NCBI GenBank assembly: GCA_038245795.1
Contig: JBBRSC010000009.1
Span: 1-27,661, forward strand
Length of the DNA: 27,661 nt
Origin: JBBRSC01 sp038245795
Lineage (GTDB): Bacteria > Actinomycetota > Acidimicrobiia > Acidimicrobiales > Microtrichaceae
Direction: 5' to 3'
In this document: positions 15,490 through 23,566 of the stretch, piece by piece
How the letters are laid out: every line of letters begins with the position of its first letter
How positions within the stretch are numbered: position 1 is the stretch's first letter
Made by a program: the position numbers and the translations under genes
Notes under the pieces: generated by a model
What the model was told of the DNA's origin: nothing
Databases searched by the model: none
What the model saw: the letters and a program-made list of their open reading frames with translations, nothing else

Positions 15490-17139
15490 GTGTCGGGCGT
15501 GAGTGCGCAGATCGTCATCAAGGGAATCGGCGCAGCGCACGGGAGCCGAGTGCTCTTCTCGGAACTCGATCTGGTCGTGGCTGCGGGCGACGTGATCGGG
15601 CTGGTGGGACCCAATGGCGCCGGAAAGTCGACGTTGCTGCGAATTCTGGCGGGCATCGACACGGCCGAGGCAGGTATCCGATCGGTGTCGCCGCCGGACG
15701 CATCCATCGGATTGATGCCCCAGGAGACCGCTCGACGTGTCGGCGAGACGGTCGATGGATTCCTTCGACGTCGGACCGGCGTGACTGCGGCACAATCCTC
15801 ACTCGACGACGCCACCCAGGCACTGGCAGCCGGCGACCCGAATGCCGATGAGACCTATTCGGCCGCATTCGATCGCTGGCTCGCGCTGGGGAGCGCCGAC
15901 TTCGACGAGCGAGTCGCCCAGGTCACCGCCGAGATCGGACTCGACGTCTCGTTGGAGTTGGAAATGACGGCATTGTCGGGTGGACAGGTGGCTCGATGCG
16001 GTTTGGCATCGATGCTGCTGAGTCGCTTCGATCTGATCCTGCTCGACGAGCCCACCAACGACCTCGATCTTGCGGGACTGGAGCAACTCGAACAGTTCGT
16101 CCTGCGGACGCGTGTCGGCGTGGTCCTGGTCAGCCACGACCGTGAATTTCTGGCCCGCACCGTCACCAAAGTGTTGGAGCTCGATATGCACCAACGCTCG
16201 GTGCATCTATTCGGTGGTGGCTACGACTCGTATGTCGACGAGCGAGAACACGCACGACGCCAAGCCCGCGAGCGCTATGACGAGTACGCAGGGACGGTGT
16301 CGAAGCTCACGGAACGCGCACGAACCCAGCGCGACTGGGCCGATACGGGAGTCCGCAACGCCCGTCGCAAGGCAACGGACCGGGACAAGATCGGGAAGAA
16401 CTTCAAAGCGGAGACGAGCGAGAAGCAGGCCGCTAAGGCGCGGCAGACGGACCGAATGATGGAACGACTGGACGTCGTCGAGGAGCCCCGAAAAGAATGG
16501 GCACTGCAGATGTCAATTGTCGCGGGCCCGTCCTCGGGGTCGGTCGTCGCGGTGCTCAATCAGGCTGAGGTTCGCCGCGGGTCGTTTGTGTTCGGCCCGC
16601 TCACGCTGCAACTGGACCGTGGTGATCGGGTGGCCGTGCTCGGCGCCAACGGATCGGGAAAATCGACATTGGTGTCCGCACTGTTGGGACGCCTGGCGTT
16701 CGACGCTGGCAGCGGCACGCTCGGTTCGGGTGTCACCGTGGGCGAGATCGATCAGGCACGGGGCACGTTCCTCGGCGACGAAACCCTCGCCGTGGCATTC
16801 GGAGCGGCGTGCCGCGAGTTGACCGACCCCGAGGTACGGACCTTGCTCGCCAAGTTCGGCTTGGGCGCCGAGCATGTGCATCGGACCGCCGCCACCCTGT
16901 CGGCGGGCGAACGCACCCGTGCGGCGCTGGCGCTCCTCCAAGCCCGAGGCGTCAACCTTCTGGTGCTGGATGAACCGACAAACCATCTCGATGTGGCAGC
17001 CATCGAACAATTGGAGCAGGCCATCGATGCGTACGACGGAACGCTGCTCGTGATCTCGCACGACCGCCGCTTGCTCAGCGCCCTGCGAGTCAACCGCACC
17101 TGGATCGTCGACGACGGCCAACTCACCGAACCGACATGA
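15490..17139 (+). CDS. ABC-F family ATPase
   Basis: This 549-aa soluble protein has two ABC domains and no membrane domain. NBD1 has Walker A GPNGAGKST (about 40-48), signature LSGGQ (about 161) and Walker B LILLDEPTND. A charged helical linker follows (about 245-325, many Arg/Lys/Glu). NBD2 has Walker A GANGSGKST (about 385), signature LSAGERTRAAL and Walker B LLVLDEPTNH. ABC-F proteins bind the ribosomal E site; members act in translation rescue or ribosome-protection antibiotic resistance. Which subgroup this is cannot be decided from motifs alone. Starts at GTG 15490 or GTG 15499 are both possible. It precedes a hairpin pair that probably terminates transcription. Confidence 0.92.
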   Translation: MSGVSAQIVIKGIGAAHGSRVLFSELDLVVAAGDVIGLVGPNGAGKSTLLRILAGIDTAEAGIRSVSPPDASIGLMPQETARRVGETVDGFLRRRTGVTAAQSSLDDATQALAAGDPNADETYSAAFDRWLALGSADFDERVAQVTAEIGLDVSLELEMTALSGGQVARCGLASMLLSRFDLILLDEPTNDLDLAGLEQLEQFVLRTRVGVVLVSHDREFLARTVTKVLELDMHQRSVHLFGGGYDSYVDEREHARRQARERYDEYAGTVSKLTERARTQRDWADTGVRNARRKATDRDKIGKNFKAETSEKQAAKARQTDRMMERLDVVEEPRKEWALQMSIVAGPSSGSVVAVLNQAEVRRGSFVFGPLTLQLDRGDRVAVLGANGSGKSTLVSALLGRLAFDAGSGTLGSGVTVGEIDQARGTFLGDETLAVAFGAACRELTDPEVRTLLAKFGLGAEHVHRTAATLSAGERTRAALALLQARGVNLLVLDEPTNHLDVAAIEQLEQAIDAYDGTLLVISHDRRLLSALRVNRTWIVDDGQLTEPT

Positions 17140-17140
17140 C

Positions 17141-17170
17141 CCGCGCCGGGCGCGGCACTCGGTCACCGAG
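17141..17170. terminator. Tandem hairpins between convergent genes
   Basis: CCGCGC-CGG-GCGCGG (17141-17155) and CTCGG-TCA-CCGAG (17158-17170, extendable by one pair) fill the 34-bp gap between the ABC-F stop and the transglutaminase stop. No T tract is present, as is common in high-GC actinobacteria. A bidirectional terminator is likely. Confidence 0.5.
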
Positions 17171-17173
17171 AGT

Positions 17174-17956
17174 TCAGCCAACGATCGTTGCTGCAACCTC
17201 GACCGATTCAATCGGCGCCCACCCCGACAACACGCTCAGGAACGGGGTATCGGCGCTGTCGTGGCCGTGGCAGATGGTGACACACACGGTCGGGTCCGAG
17301 AGTCCGCTGGGGTCGACGACCCGCCAACGGACTCCATCGTGCGCCTCGACGACCGCATGGAAATCGGGCGGTTCGAGCCCGGGTGCGTAGACCGCGAGAT
17401 ACCGCGCAGGAATGCCGAGTGCGCGGAGCAACGAGATCATCAAGTGCGCGAAGTCGCGACACACGCCCACCGAGAGCGTGAGCGTGTCGAGTGCATCGGT
17501 GTACGACATCGAGGAGTTCCGTTCGTAAAGCACGCGCTCGTTCACGAACTCGGCGACGCGTTCGATCACGTTGAGCCCGCTCACTCCGAACTGCGTGCGA
17601 GCGAAACCGGCCATCCGGTCCGACGGGCAGAAACGACTGGGTGTCAGCCAGCGGACGAGTTCATCGAACGCCAATGGTCCGGTGTCGGGCGACGTGAGAA
17701 GTTGAACGCGACCATCGAACGTGATCGCCGAGGGCGTTCCGTCGATCGAAGCACGCGCCAGACCGCTGCTGTCGGACACCTCGATCTCGATGTCGTCGAC
17801 CATCAGCCGATCTCGTTCGACGGCCTGGCTCAGTCCGGGCACTGGTGTCATTCGAACGGCGAGCAGCGACGGAGTCCCCGCTTCCACAAGGACTCGCACC
17901 GACGCGTCGACCCGAAAGGCGCCACGTTCGTTTGGTCGCTCGAAAGAAGGGGGCAT
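17174..17956 (-). CDS. Transglutaminase-like cysteine protease-fold protein
   Basis: This 260-aa protein from ATG 17956 has an N-terminal beta-rich domain (about 1-100), as in bacterial transglutaminase N-terminal domains. It then has the core triad Cys166 (LSVGVCRDFAHL), His200 (PPDFHAVVEA) and Asp215 (WRVVDPSG). The intervening LLRALGIPARYLAVYAPGL is the classic transglut-core helix-strand. There is no signal peptide, so it acts in the cytoplasm, as a protease/amidase or crosslinker of unknown substrate. The longer open frame upstream overlaps the MBL gene and is not used. A TAGAGT hexamer 14 bp before the ATG and the lack of a Shine-Dalgarno site suggest a short or absent leader. Confidence 0.88.
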   Translation of the reverse strand: MPPSFERPNERGAFRVDASVRVLVEAGTPSLLAVRMTPVPGLSQAVERDRLMVDDIEIEVSDSSGLARASIDGTPSAITFDGRVQLLTSPDTGPLAFDELVRWLTPSRFCPSDRMAGFARTQFGVSGLNVIERVAEFVNERVLYERNSSMSYTDALDTLTLSVGVCRDFAHLMISLLRALGIPARYLAVYAPGLEPPDFHAVVEAHDGVRWRVVDPSGLSDPTVCVTICHGHDSADTPFLSVLSGWAPIESVEVAATIVG

Positions 17957-18012
17957 CGCAGAGGGTAACTCTACGCGACCACTTCTGCTCCTCCCGCAGG
18001 CCGCTCGCTGAT

Positions 18013-18834
18013 TCAGACTTCCTGCTCCCACAAGTCCTCGGCCAACACCACGTGCCCATCGAATCCGGCGGCGGCCTCGGCCAACCACTCATGTTCGGTT
18101 CCGGGCCACGGCGCCGGCACGAGGTGGGTCATGACAAGGGTGCCCACGCCACACCGGGCAGCGGTCGCCGCGGCATCTTCGATACTGGAGTGATAGTCGA
18201 GGATGTCTTGGAGTCGCGGGAACGGGACGGCCTCGACGAGCGCCCGTCGGATCACCGTCTGGACGTAGACGTCGACGCCTTCGCAGAGTCGATCGAGCCC
18301 CTCGCAGGGAACGGTGTCGCCTGCGATCGCCAGTGATCGGCCGTCAGCTTCGACGCGGTATCCGATCGTCGGATGAACGGGCGAATGATCAGTCGGGGCG
18401 GCAACGATGCGCACCGTTCCATCGTCAGACACCACGCCGTCGGACACCTCGGTCACCTCGCAGATCGGTTGCCAATTGAGATCGGCATGATGGGCGAGCC
18501 GATACCCGATGTCATCACGCAACATCTCCATCGTGCGGTCGACGAACTGTTGGGTGCCAACGGGTCCCACCACTCGGAGCGGATTCGGGGTCGGGGACAT
18601 GGCCCATCGCATGGTCACGATGTCGTTGAAATCCGTGACGTGATCGCTGTGGAGGTGGGTCAGAAAGACGGTGTCGAACGCGACGGGGCCGCTCATCGCC
18701 GCCGCTGCCCTCATGAGTACCCCTCGACCGCAATCGAAGAGCAGGTCTCGTCCTGCGGCCCGTACCAGCGTGGCGGGCCCCGCACGATTGGCATCGGGAA
18801 TGGGGCTTCCCGTTCCCAGCGTGATCAGCAACAC
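18013..18834 (-). CDS. MBL-fold metallo-hydrolase (RNase Z-like)
   Basis: This 273-aa enzyme has metal-binding His60-X-His62-X-Asp64-His65 (LTHLHSDH). The N-terminal LITLGTGSPIPDANRAGPATLV and LLFDCGRGVLMR segments are typical of the RNase Z/arylsulfatase-like subgroup. Further ligands are the Asp in AIAGDT and the His in VMTHLVP. True RNase Z usually carries a flexible exosite arm, which is not evident, so tRNA 3' processing is only one option. The GTG at 18834 has an excellent AAGGAGG at 6 nt. It is followed about 56 bp later by the transglutaminase gene on the same strand. Confidence 0.88.
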   Translation of the reverse strand: MLLITLGTGSPIPDANRAGPATLVRAAGRDLLFDCGRGVLMRAAAAMSGPVAFDTVFLTHLHSDHVTDFNDIVTMRWAMSPTPNPLRVVGPVGTQQFVDRTMEMLRDDIGYRLAHHADLNWQPICEVTEVSDGVVSDDGTVRIVAAPTDHSPVHPTIGYRVEADGRSLAIAGDTVPCEGLDRLCEGVDVYVQTVIRRALVEAVPFPRLQDILDYHSSIEDAAATAARCGVGTLVMTHLVPAPWPGTEHEWLAEAAAGFDGHVVLAEDLWEQEV

Positions 18835-18977
18835 GTCGATCCTCCTTGACTCCCTCGGGCGACCAACCGAACCCGGCTGCCAGGTTCACGTGAAGTTGCG
18901 CCCAGTGTGCAGAAAGCTAGCCCGACGCAACGACGTGAATCGCCGACGCGGACAACTGTCACCGGACGGACGGTGCC

Positions 18978-19238
18978 TCAGCGCGCGCCCTGGTTGGATT
19001 CGACGAGCGCGTCATCAACGTCGATGTTGTCCGCCCACTCGCCCGGGGTGTTCAACGACATGGCGCTGCTGAGGTTGTGCCACCCCAGAACCAATGTTGT
19101 GGCGGTGCCGAATGACAGGGCGACAACGCCGCCGATCATCACCGACGGATGCGCAGCCGATGAAATTCTTCTCGCTACGTAACTCTCATGTGCGCCATGA
19201 CTCGGTGATTCCGGTGTAATAGAACATGTGTTCGACAT
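18978..19238 (-). CDS. Possible small single-pass membrane protein
   Basis: The open frame encodes up to 86 aa with one clear transmembrane helix (VMIGGVVALSFGTATTLVLG) and an acidic C-terminal tail (GEWADNIDVDDALVESNQGAR). The upstream third is poorly protein-like. A promoter-like TATTAC plus LexA-type palindromes lie over the ATG at 19238, so the real start may be the GTG at 19142 (54 aa), which leaves the helix and tail. Neither start has a strong Shine-Dalgarno site. No family recognised. The coding call is tentative. Confidence 0.4.
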   Translation of the reverse strand: MSNTCSITPESPSHGAHESYVARRISSAAHPSVMIGGVVALSFGTATTLVLGWHNLSSAMSLNTPGEWADNIDVDDALVESNQGAR

Positions 19239-19254
19239 TCGGAACAATCTGTTC
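19221..19254 (-). promoter_or_regulatory. Paired LexA-like (SOS box) palindromes
   Basis: GAAC-ATGT-GTTC (19222-19233) fits the actinobacterial/Gram-positive LexA pattern GAAC-N4-GTTC, with flanking A and GA. A second GAAC-AATCT-GTTC (19242-19254) has a 5-nt centre. On the minus strand a TATTAC -10-like hexamer follows immediately, so binding would block this promoter. Confidence 0.4.
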
Positions 19255-19289
19255 TAGGATATCCCCCAGTTGGGAGACCAACTCGGGAT

Positions 19290-19361
19290 GCCGGGATGGG
19301 ATGGGGGCGATCATCCCATCCCGGCCTCACACTCAGACATGGGCCCCACCGGGGCACATGT
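19290..19361. terminator. Two strong tandem hairpins downstream of the RCC1 lipoprotein gene
   Basis: The first is a perfect 14-bp inverted repeat (19290-19303 with 19312-19325, 8-nt loop) built from GGGATG repeats. The second is ACATG-G-GCCCC / GGGGC-A-CATGT (19337-19361) with a 3-nt loop and one mismatch. They are 110-180 bp past the RCC1 stop codon. No T tract. Most likely a terminator or 3'-end stabiliser. Confidence 0.5.
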
Positions 19362-19470
19362 CGTTGTGCAGAAACCATGATGCCCATGGGGTGTGACAGC
19401 GAGTGTCGAGCGTCATCTGGACGGCCAGGACACCCCAGGTCGTCTGTTCACCGGACATCAAGTCCAGACG

Positions 19471-20931
19471 TCACATCCCAACGACGGACACCGGCGCCGA
19501 TGAATTGACCAAACTGCCGTTGCCGAGCTCGCCGATGTCGTTTCGGCCCCAACACTTGACGAGCCCCGAGGTCAGTCCCGACGATGTGACAGCGCACGTG
19601 TGCCCCCCGCCGGGGGCAACTGATGTAGCGCCAGACAGCCCGATCACCGTCACTGGCGTCAGTGAATTGGTCGTGTTGCCAGTTCCCAGCTGACCCAAAT
19701 TGTTGAGCCCCCAACACTTCGCACTGCCATCACCGAAGGTCGCGCACGTAGTGCCGTCGCCGACCCCGACCGACGTGGCGCCGGTCAACCCGGTACCGAT
19801 GGCTTCCAACGAGTTGGTCGTGCTCCCGTCGCCCACTTGGCCCGCAGAGTTGTATCCCCAACATCTCACGGCGCCGGCCGCGACAATCACACATCCTTGT
19901 TCAAATCCGGCGAACGACGTGGCCCCCGTGACTCCCGTGGCGGATACCGGTGTCAGTGATCCCGCTGTCGAGGCGTTGCCGAGCTCTCCTTGGCCACCGT
20001 AACCCCAGCATTTCACCGCCAGAGATGTCACGATGACACAGCCGTACGCAGTGCCGAGCCCGATCGAGACGGCATCGTTGATTGTCGAGACGGCCACCGG
20101 AACGAGTGACTGAGTCGTGGTTCCGTCACCAAGTTGCCCCACCCCGTTCTGTCCCCAACACTTCACAGTGCCGCCCAAGATCAGCGCGCACGAGAACGAC
20201 GCTCCGACGCCAACGGCGATCGCGTTGGTGATTCCGGTCACGGGGACGGGAACCGATGAGCGAACCGTCGTGCCGTTACCGAGCTGGCCATAGCCGTTGA
20301 ATCCCCAGCATTTCACTGCGCCGCCAGCGACGATCGCGCAGGAGTGACCATCGAAGACGTCAACCGCCGTGGCCCCAGTGAGTCCGACGACCGTCACCGG
20401 CGCGGCGGAATTCGTCGTCGAGTTGTCACCCAGCTGGCCGTAGATGTTGTATCCCCAACAGCGAACTTCGCCGGTGCCAATGACCGCGCATGAGTGGGCG
20501 TTGCCCGTGGCCATCACCTTCACGCCGCGTCCGTTGCTGGTCGTGACACTCACCTTGGTGCCCCGGTTTGCGCGGGATCCCGCCGCGGGTTCGGTTGCCA
20601 GAACCGTCCCAGGCGCCGTCGACGACACCGCTGCGGTCACCGTACCAACGCCCAGTCCGGCACCCGTCAGTGCAGCCGAGGCGCTCCCGGTGGATTGCCC
20701 GACCACGTTGGGAACGGTCGATCGTTGCGCCTCGATGATGGCGATGACCAGCTGCGCGACCTGCACCTTGTTCGCCGCCCGCACCCAGCGGCCCCGCTGG
20801 CACTTCAAAACGAACGTGGCATCAGCACCGAAGTCGGTGGTCCGGCAGCGGGCGCCAGCCTTCACGCCGTTGATGCAGCCGGTCGACACGAGAGCCACCA
20901 GCGTGAGGAGGGCGATTGATCGACGAGACAT
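19471..20931 (-). CDS. PASTA plus RCC1-repeat lipoprotein with N-terminal Cys module
   Basis: This 486-aa protein has a lipoprotein signal (MSRRSIALLTLVALVSTGC, Cys19). Residues 27-65 are a short module (GARCRTTDFGADATFVLKC, then GRWVRA and VQVAQLV) shared with the CAP lipoprotein at 6656-7726. A PASTA-like domain (VPNVVGQSTG...GTVLATEPAAGSRANRGTKV, about 73-135) suggests binding to peptidoglycan. About seven RCC1-type repeats follow, each with a Cys, VKCWG-N-GQLGDG and TTNS-PV-V-G-T motifs, forming a predicted beta-propeller with paired cysteines. It is probably an outer-face, cell-wall-associated binding protein. GGGGA lies just upstream of the ATG. Codon use and GC match the neighbours. 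Confidence 0.88.
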   Translation of the reverse strand: MSRRSIALLTLVALVSTGCINGVKAGARCRTTDFGADATFVLKCQRGRWVRAANKVQVAQLVIAIIEAQRSTVPNVVGQSTGSASAALTGAGLGVGTVTAAVSSTAPGTVLATEPAAGSRANRGTKVSVTTSNGRGVKVMATGNAHSCAVIGTGEVRCWGYNIYGQLGDNSTTNSAAPVTVVGLTGATAVDVFDGHSCAIVAGGAVKCWGFNGYGQLGNGTTVRSSVPVPVTGITNAIAVGVGASFSCALILGGTVKCWGQNGVGQLGDGTTTQSLVPVAVSTINDAVSIGLGTAYGCVIVTSLAVKCWGYGGQGELGNASTAGSLTPVSATGVTGATSFAGFEQGCVIVAAGAVRCWGYNSAGQVGDGSTTNSLEAIGTGLTGATSVGVGDGTTCATFGDGSAKCWGLNNLGQLGTGNTTNSLTPVTVIGLSGATSVAPGGGHTCAVTSSGLTSGLVKCWGRNDIGELGNGSLVNSSAPVSVVGM

Positions 20932-21032
20932 GATTCCCCGCTTTCCCGGCCCGTCGGGCGATTCCGGTGGCCGTCGTGCTCGGGAGACTAGGCATGATCG
21001 GCCGACCTCGCCCGCTCGACGTCGCGAAGTGC

Positions 21033-21722
21033 CTACTGACGCTTCAATTCGAGTTTGAACTCGATCATGGCGTCGTCCTTGACGGTCGCCAAACCCGGAA
21101 TGTTCGGAGGGTCGACGCCGAAGTCGGTGAGCTTCAAATCGACAGTGCCAACGATGTTGATCACGCCGTTGCCGGCGATCGCTTGCAATTGAGCGGTGAC
21201 CGGTTTCGTGGTGCCCTTCAGTGTCAGGTTGCCCGGGACCGACATCATCAGCGGTGTCCCCGTTGCGGGAACCGTCGCAATCGAAACTGGCGTCGACTGC
21301 TCGAAAATCGCGGACGGAAAGTCGTCGGTCTTGAGATAAATGCTGCGCACGGCGGTGTCTCGGAGCGACTGGTCTGACGTGAGTCCGGCGAGTCCGACGG
21401 TGATCTTCGTCGAGGACAACGCATCGGCGGTCAGTTCAGCCGTACCAGTGACCTTGGTAGTTCGAGCGGTGACGACTTGGGCCCCAATGGTGGTGTCCTC
21501 GTTCATTCGGTACCCGGCCTCTGAGGAGTCACTAGCTGCCCAGGTGCCGGCGAAGTCCGCGAGTCCAGCCGGCGCCACGACGGTGCCGTCGCCCGACGGC
21601 TTGACCGTGTCGAGGGTGAACGCCTCGTCGGCGGTGGTCGAGGTCACGTTGTCGACGAGCACATACCCGCCGACAGCGAGGACCCCTACGACGATGACAC
21701 CGATGACAACACGCTTCTTCAC
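21033..21722 (-). CDS. YceI-family protein with N-terminal membrane anchor
   Basis: This 229-aa protein has a transmembrane helix at about 4-22 (VVIGVIVVGVLAVGGYVLV), then a YceI-like lipocalin-fold domain: GTWAASDSSEAGYRMNED, TTKVTGTAELTADALSSTKI, DTAVRSIYLKTDDFPSAIFE, PGNLTLKGTTKPVTAQLQA, VDLKLTDFGVDPPNIPGL and MIEFKLEL. YceI proteins bind isoprenoid or other lipids at the cell envelope. GTG 21722 was chosen over TTG 21728; neither has a good ribosome site. It precedes the RCC1 lipoprotein gene on the same strand with about 100 bp between. Confidence 0.88.
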   Translation of the reverse strand: MKKRVVIGVIVVGVLAVGGYVLVDNVTSTTADEAFTLDTVKPSGDGTVVAPAGLADFAGTWAASDSSEAGYRMNEDTTIGAQVVTARTTKVTGTAELTADALSSTKITVGLAGLTSDQSLRDTAVRSIYLKTDDFPSAIFEQSTPVSIATVPATGTPLMMSVPGNLTLKGTTKPVTAQLQAIAGNGVINIVGTVDLKLTDFGVDPPNIPGLATVKDDAMIEFKLELKRQ

Positions 21723-21756
21723 GGCCAAGAATGTAGATGACCGCCGATGGAGGCCG

Positions 21757-22671
21757 TCAGCGGGGTGGCGGGTTCGGATCGAAGGCTCCCCGCCCCATCT
21801 GCTCGCGGATCGGGACCACTGGCGGATTCGTCATCGATCGTCGCTGCCAGTTGGCGCCGTCGACCACCAAGGTGTGACCGGAGATGAACCGGGCGTAGGG
21901 CGACGCCAAGAACGTCGCCGCCCAGCCCAGCTCCTGCCGTTGACCGACACGCATCGCCGGCTGACAGACGTCCTTGTCCAACGTCCGTTCCAGGTTGCTG
22001 ACGATGTCGGCGGTCATGTCTTCGTGGGGAAAGAGGCCCGGGACCAGCGAGTTGACCTGGATCCCGTACGGTCCCCATTCCACCGCCAGACTCTCCGTGA
22101 GGTTCTTCACGCCGGCCTTCGCTGCTGCCGAATGAGCGAACCCTGGTCCACCCGTCCAGGCGTACGTCGCGCCGATGTTGACGATCGAGCCCGGAGTGCC
22201 GATCGCCAGGTGACGCCGCCCGAACTCACGACAGCAGAAATAGGTTCCGTTCAAGGTGATGTCGACCACGGTGCGCCATCCGTTGGGCGACAGGTCCTCG
22301 GCGGGCGCCGGAAAGTTGGCCGCCGCGTTGTTGATGAGCACGTCGGGGAGACCGAACCCATCGGTTGCCTCGGCCTGGTCGAAGGCGGCGGTGATCTCGT
22401 CGGGCTCCCGGATATCGCACTGCACAGCGAGCACGCGGGCCCCGATTGCCTCGATCGATTCGACGCCCGCCTGGAGATGGACCGGGTTCCGGCTGGCGAT
22501 CACGATGGCGGCTCCCAGCCGCCCGAACTCGGCGGCCACTGCCTTCCCGAGACCAGTGCCCGCACCGGTCGCGAACACGGTCTGGCCATCGAAGGTGCCC
22601 GCCGGAAGCGCGCTGGCGCCAACAGGTGGCGGCGGTCGCAGGCCCGGGAGATAAGGGCGTTCGCGTGTCAT
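21757..22671 (-). CDS. SDR-family oxidoreductase, 2,4-dienoyl-CoA reductase-like
   Basis: This 304-aa cytoplasmic NAD(P)H enzyme has the Rossmann motif TGAGTGLG (about 35-42). LINNAAANFPAPAEDLSPNGWRTVVDI is very like the NNAAGNF...LSPNAWKTVVDI segment of 2,4-dienoyl-CoA reductases. Its active region reads GFAHSAAAKAGV, with Lys kept but no Tyr at the classical YxxxK position, also like dienoyl-CoA reductases. C-terminal SGHTLVVDGANW is the usual SDR end. The ATG is 2 nt after the crotonase stop codon, and the GGGGAG ribosome site lies within that gene's end, so the two form an operon acting on acyl-CoA intermediates, probably in fatty-acid beta-oxidation. Confidence 0.88.
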   Translation of the reverse strand: MTRERPYLPGLRPPPPVGASALPAGTFDGQTVFATGAGTGLGKAVAAEFGRLGAAIVIASRNPVHLQAGVESIEAIGARVLAVQCDIREPDEITAAFDQAEATDGFGLPDVLINNAAANFPAPAEDLSPNGWRTVVDITLNGTYFCCREFGRRHLAIGTPGSIVNIGATYAWTGGPGFAHSAAAKAGVKNLTESLAVEWGPYGIQVNSLVPGLFPHEDMTADIVSNLERTLDKDVCQPAMRVGQRQELGWAATFLASPYARFISGHTLVVDGANWQRRSMTNPPVVPIREQMGRGAFDPNPPPR

Positions 22672-22673
22672 GG

Positions 22674-23453
22674 TCAGCTCCCCGTGTAGTGCGCTGGTCG
22701 GCCATCGGCGCGCGCCGAACGGAACTCGGCCGCATCGTCGCTGCGATTGATGAACGTCTGATACACGAGCTCATCGGCCATCGAAGAACGAAGCTCAGGG
22801 AGCGACAGATGACGGATCACCTCACGCGCCATGCGAATGGTGAGCCTGGGGGCGGCCACGATCTGCTCAGCCATGGCCCGAACGGTGGCATCGAGTTCTT
22901 CCGGCGGAACGACACGACTCACGATGCCATGGGCCAACGCCTCCTCGGCGTTGAGGACCCGGTTGGTCAGCACCATGTCGGACACCACCCCGTGGCCGGC
23001 CATCTGGAACAACACGCCCATGCCCCCCGTGTCGGGGATGACCCCGTGCCGTGTTTCCGGCAAGCGGAACTTGGCGTCCTCGGCGGCGATCCGGATGTCG
23101 CACAACAGCGCCCGTTGAAACGAGGCACCGATCACCCAGCCGTGACACGCGACCACGACCGGCGCGTCGATGTCCCAGAGCTGTTGGATACCGGCATGAC
23201 CGCGGCGCATCAGGCCGTGATGCGACATGCCATCAGGGTTGGTGCCGATGCTCGACACCGCGCGGCCCGACGAGAACGACGGTCCATTTCCCCGCCAAAT
23301 GACTGCGCGGATCTCGGGTCGGGCTGTCAGTTGGCCGAGGATGTCGAAGAGTTGAGCATCCATGTCGTCATCGAACGCGTTGTGATCGTCCGGATTGTTG
23401 TTGGTGATGATGGCGATGTCGCCGTCGATCTCCAGGTCCACCGTGGCGGTCAT
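22674..23453 (-). CDS. Enoyl-CoA hydratase/isomerase (crotonase) family
   Basis: This 259-aa protein begins at ATG 23453 with GGGGAG 6 nt upstream. Crotonase features are FSSGRAVSSIG (first oxyanion-hole strand), VVACHGWVIGASFQRALLCDIRIAAEDAKF, LPETRHGVIPDTGG (keeps the second Glu of the hydratase pair) and LTNRVLNAEEALAHGIVSRVV. The first catalytic Glu of classic hydratases (in GGGxEL) is replaced within GASFQR, so the reaction may be isomerisation or another crotonase chemistry. The SDR gene follows after 2 nt. An inverted repeat lies upstream. Confidence 0.88.
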   Translation of the reverse strand: MTATVDLEIDGDIAIITNNNPDDHNAFDDDMDAQLFDILGQLTARPEIRAVIWRGNGPSFSSGRAVSSIGTNPDGMSHHGLMRRGHAGIQQLWDIDAPVVVACHGWVIGASFQRALLCDIRIAAEDAKFRLPETRHGVIPDTGGMGVLFQMAGHGVVSDMVLTNRVLNAEEALAHGIVSRVVPPEELDATVRAMAEQIVAAPRLTIRMAREVIRHLSLPELRSSMADELVYQTFINRSDDAAEFRSARADGRPAHYTGS

Positions 23454-23498
23454 CGTTCGCTCCCCGTTCTCACGATCGCGGGTGTTGCGATTCGCACA

Positions 23499-23539
23499 AC
23501 GTTGGCTACCAGATCGGCTGACGCCGCGTCGGCCAACGT
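23499..23539 (-). promoter_or_regulatory. Inverted repeat upstream of the crotonase/SDR operon
   Basis: ACGTTGGC (23499-23506) and GCCAACGT (23532-23539) form a perfect 8-bp inverted repeat with a 25-bp gap, starting 46 bp before the crotonase ATG. A third CAACGTCG occurs just beyond. It may be an operator for a fatty-acid regulator; no regulator gene is nearby. Confidence 0.3.
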
Positions 23540-23566
23540 CGGTCACGCAACGTCGCCCACAGCAGC

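Noticed and set aside
18885..18894. Palindrome TTCACGTGAA upstream of the MBL gene
   Set aside because: Ten bases is short for an operator, there is no promoter context and no regulator is adjacent; chance is likely in this sequence.
18888..18935. Possible third copy of the 59-bp repeat (GAAGTTGCGCCC)
   Set aside because: Only the first 12 bases resemble copy 1; GGCGCAAG, GGTGC and AGAACGA blocks are missing at the expected spacing.
19175..19387. 70-aa minus-strand open frame over the hairpin region
   Set aside because: It spans the two large inverted repeats and the LexA-like boxes, with no domain or ribosome site.
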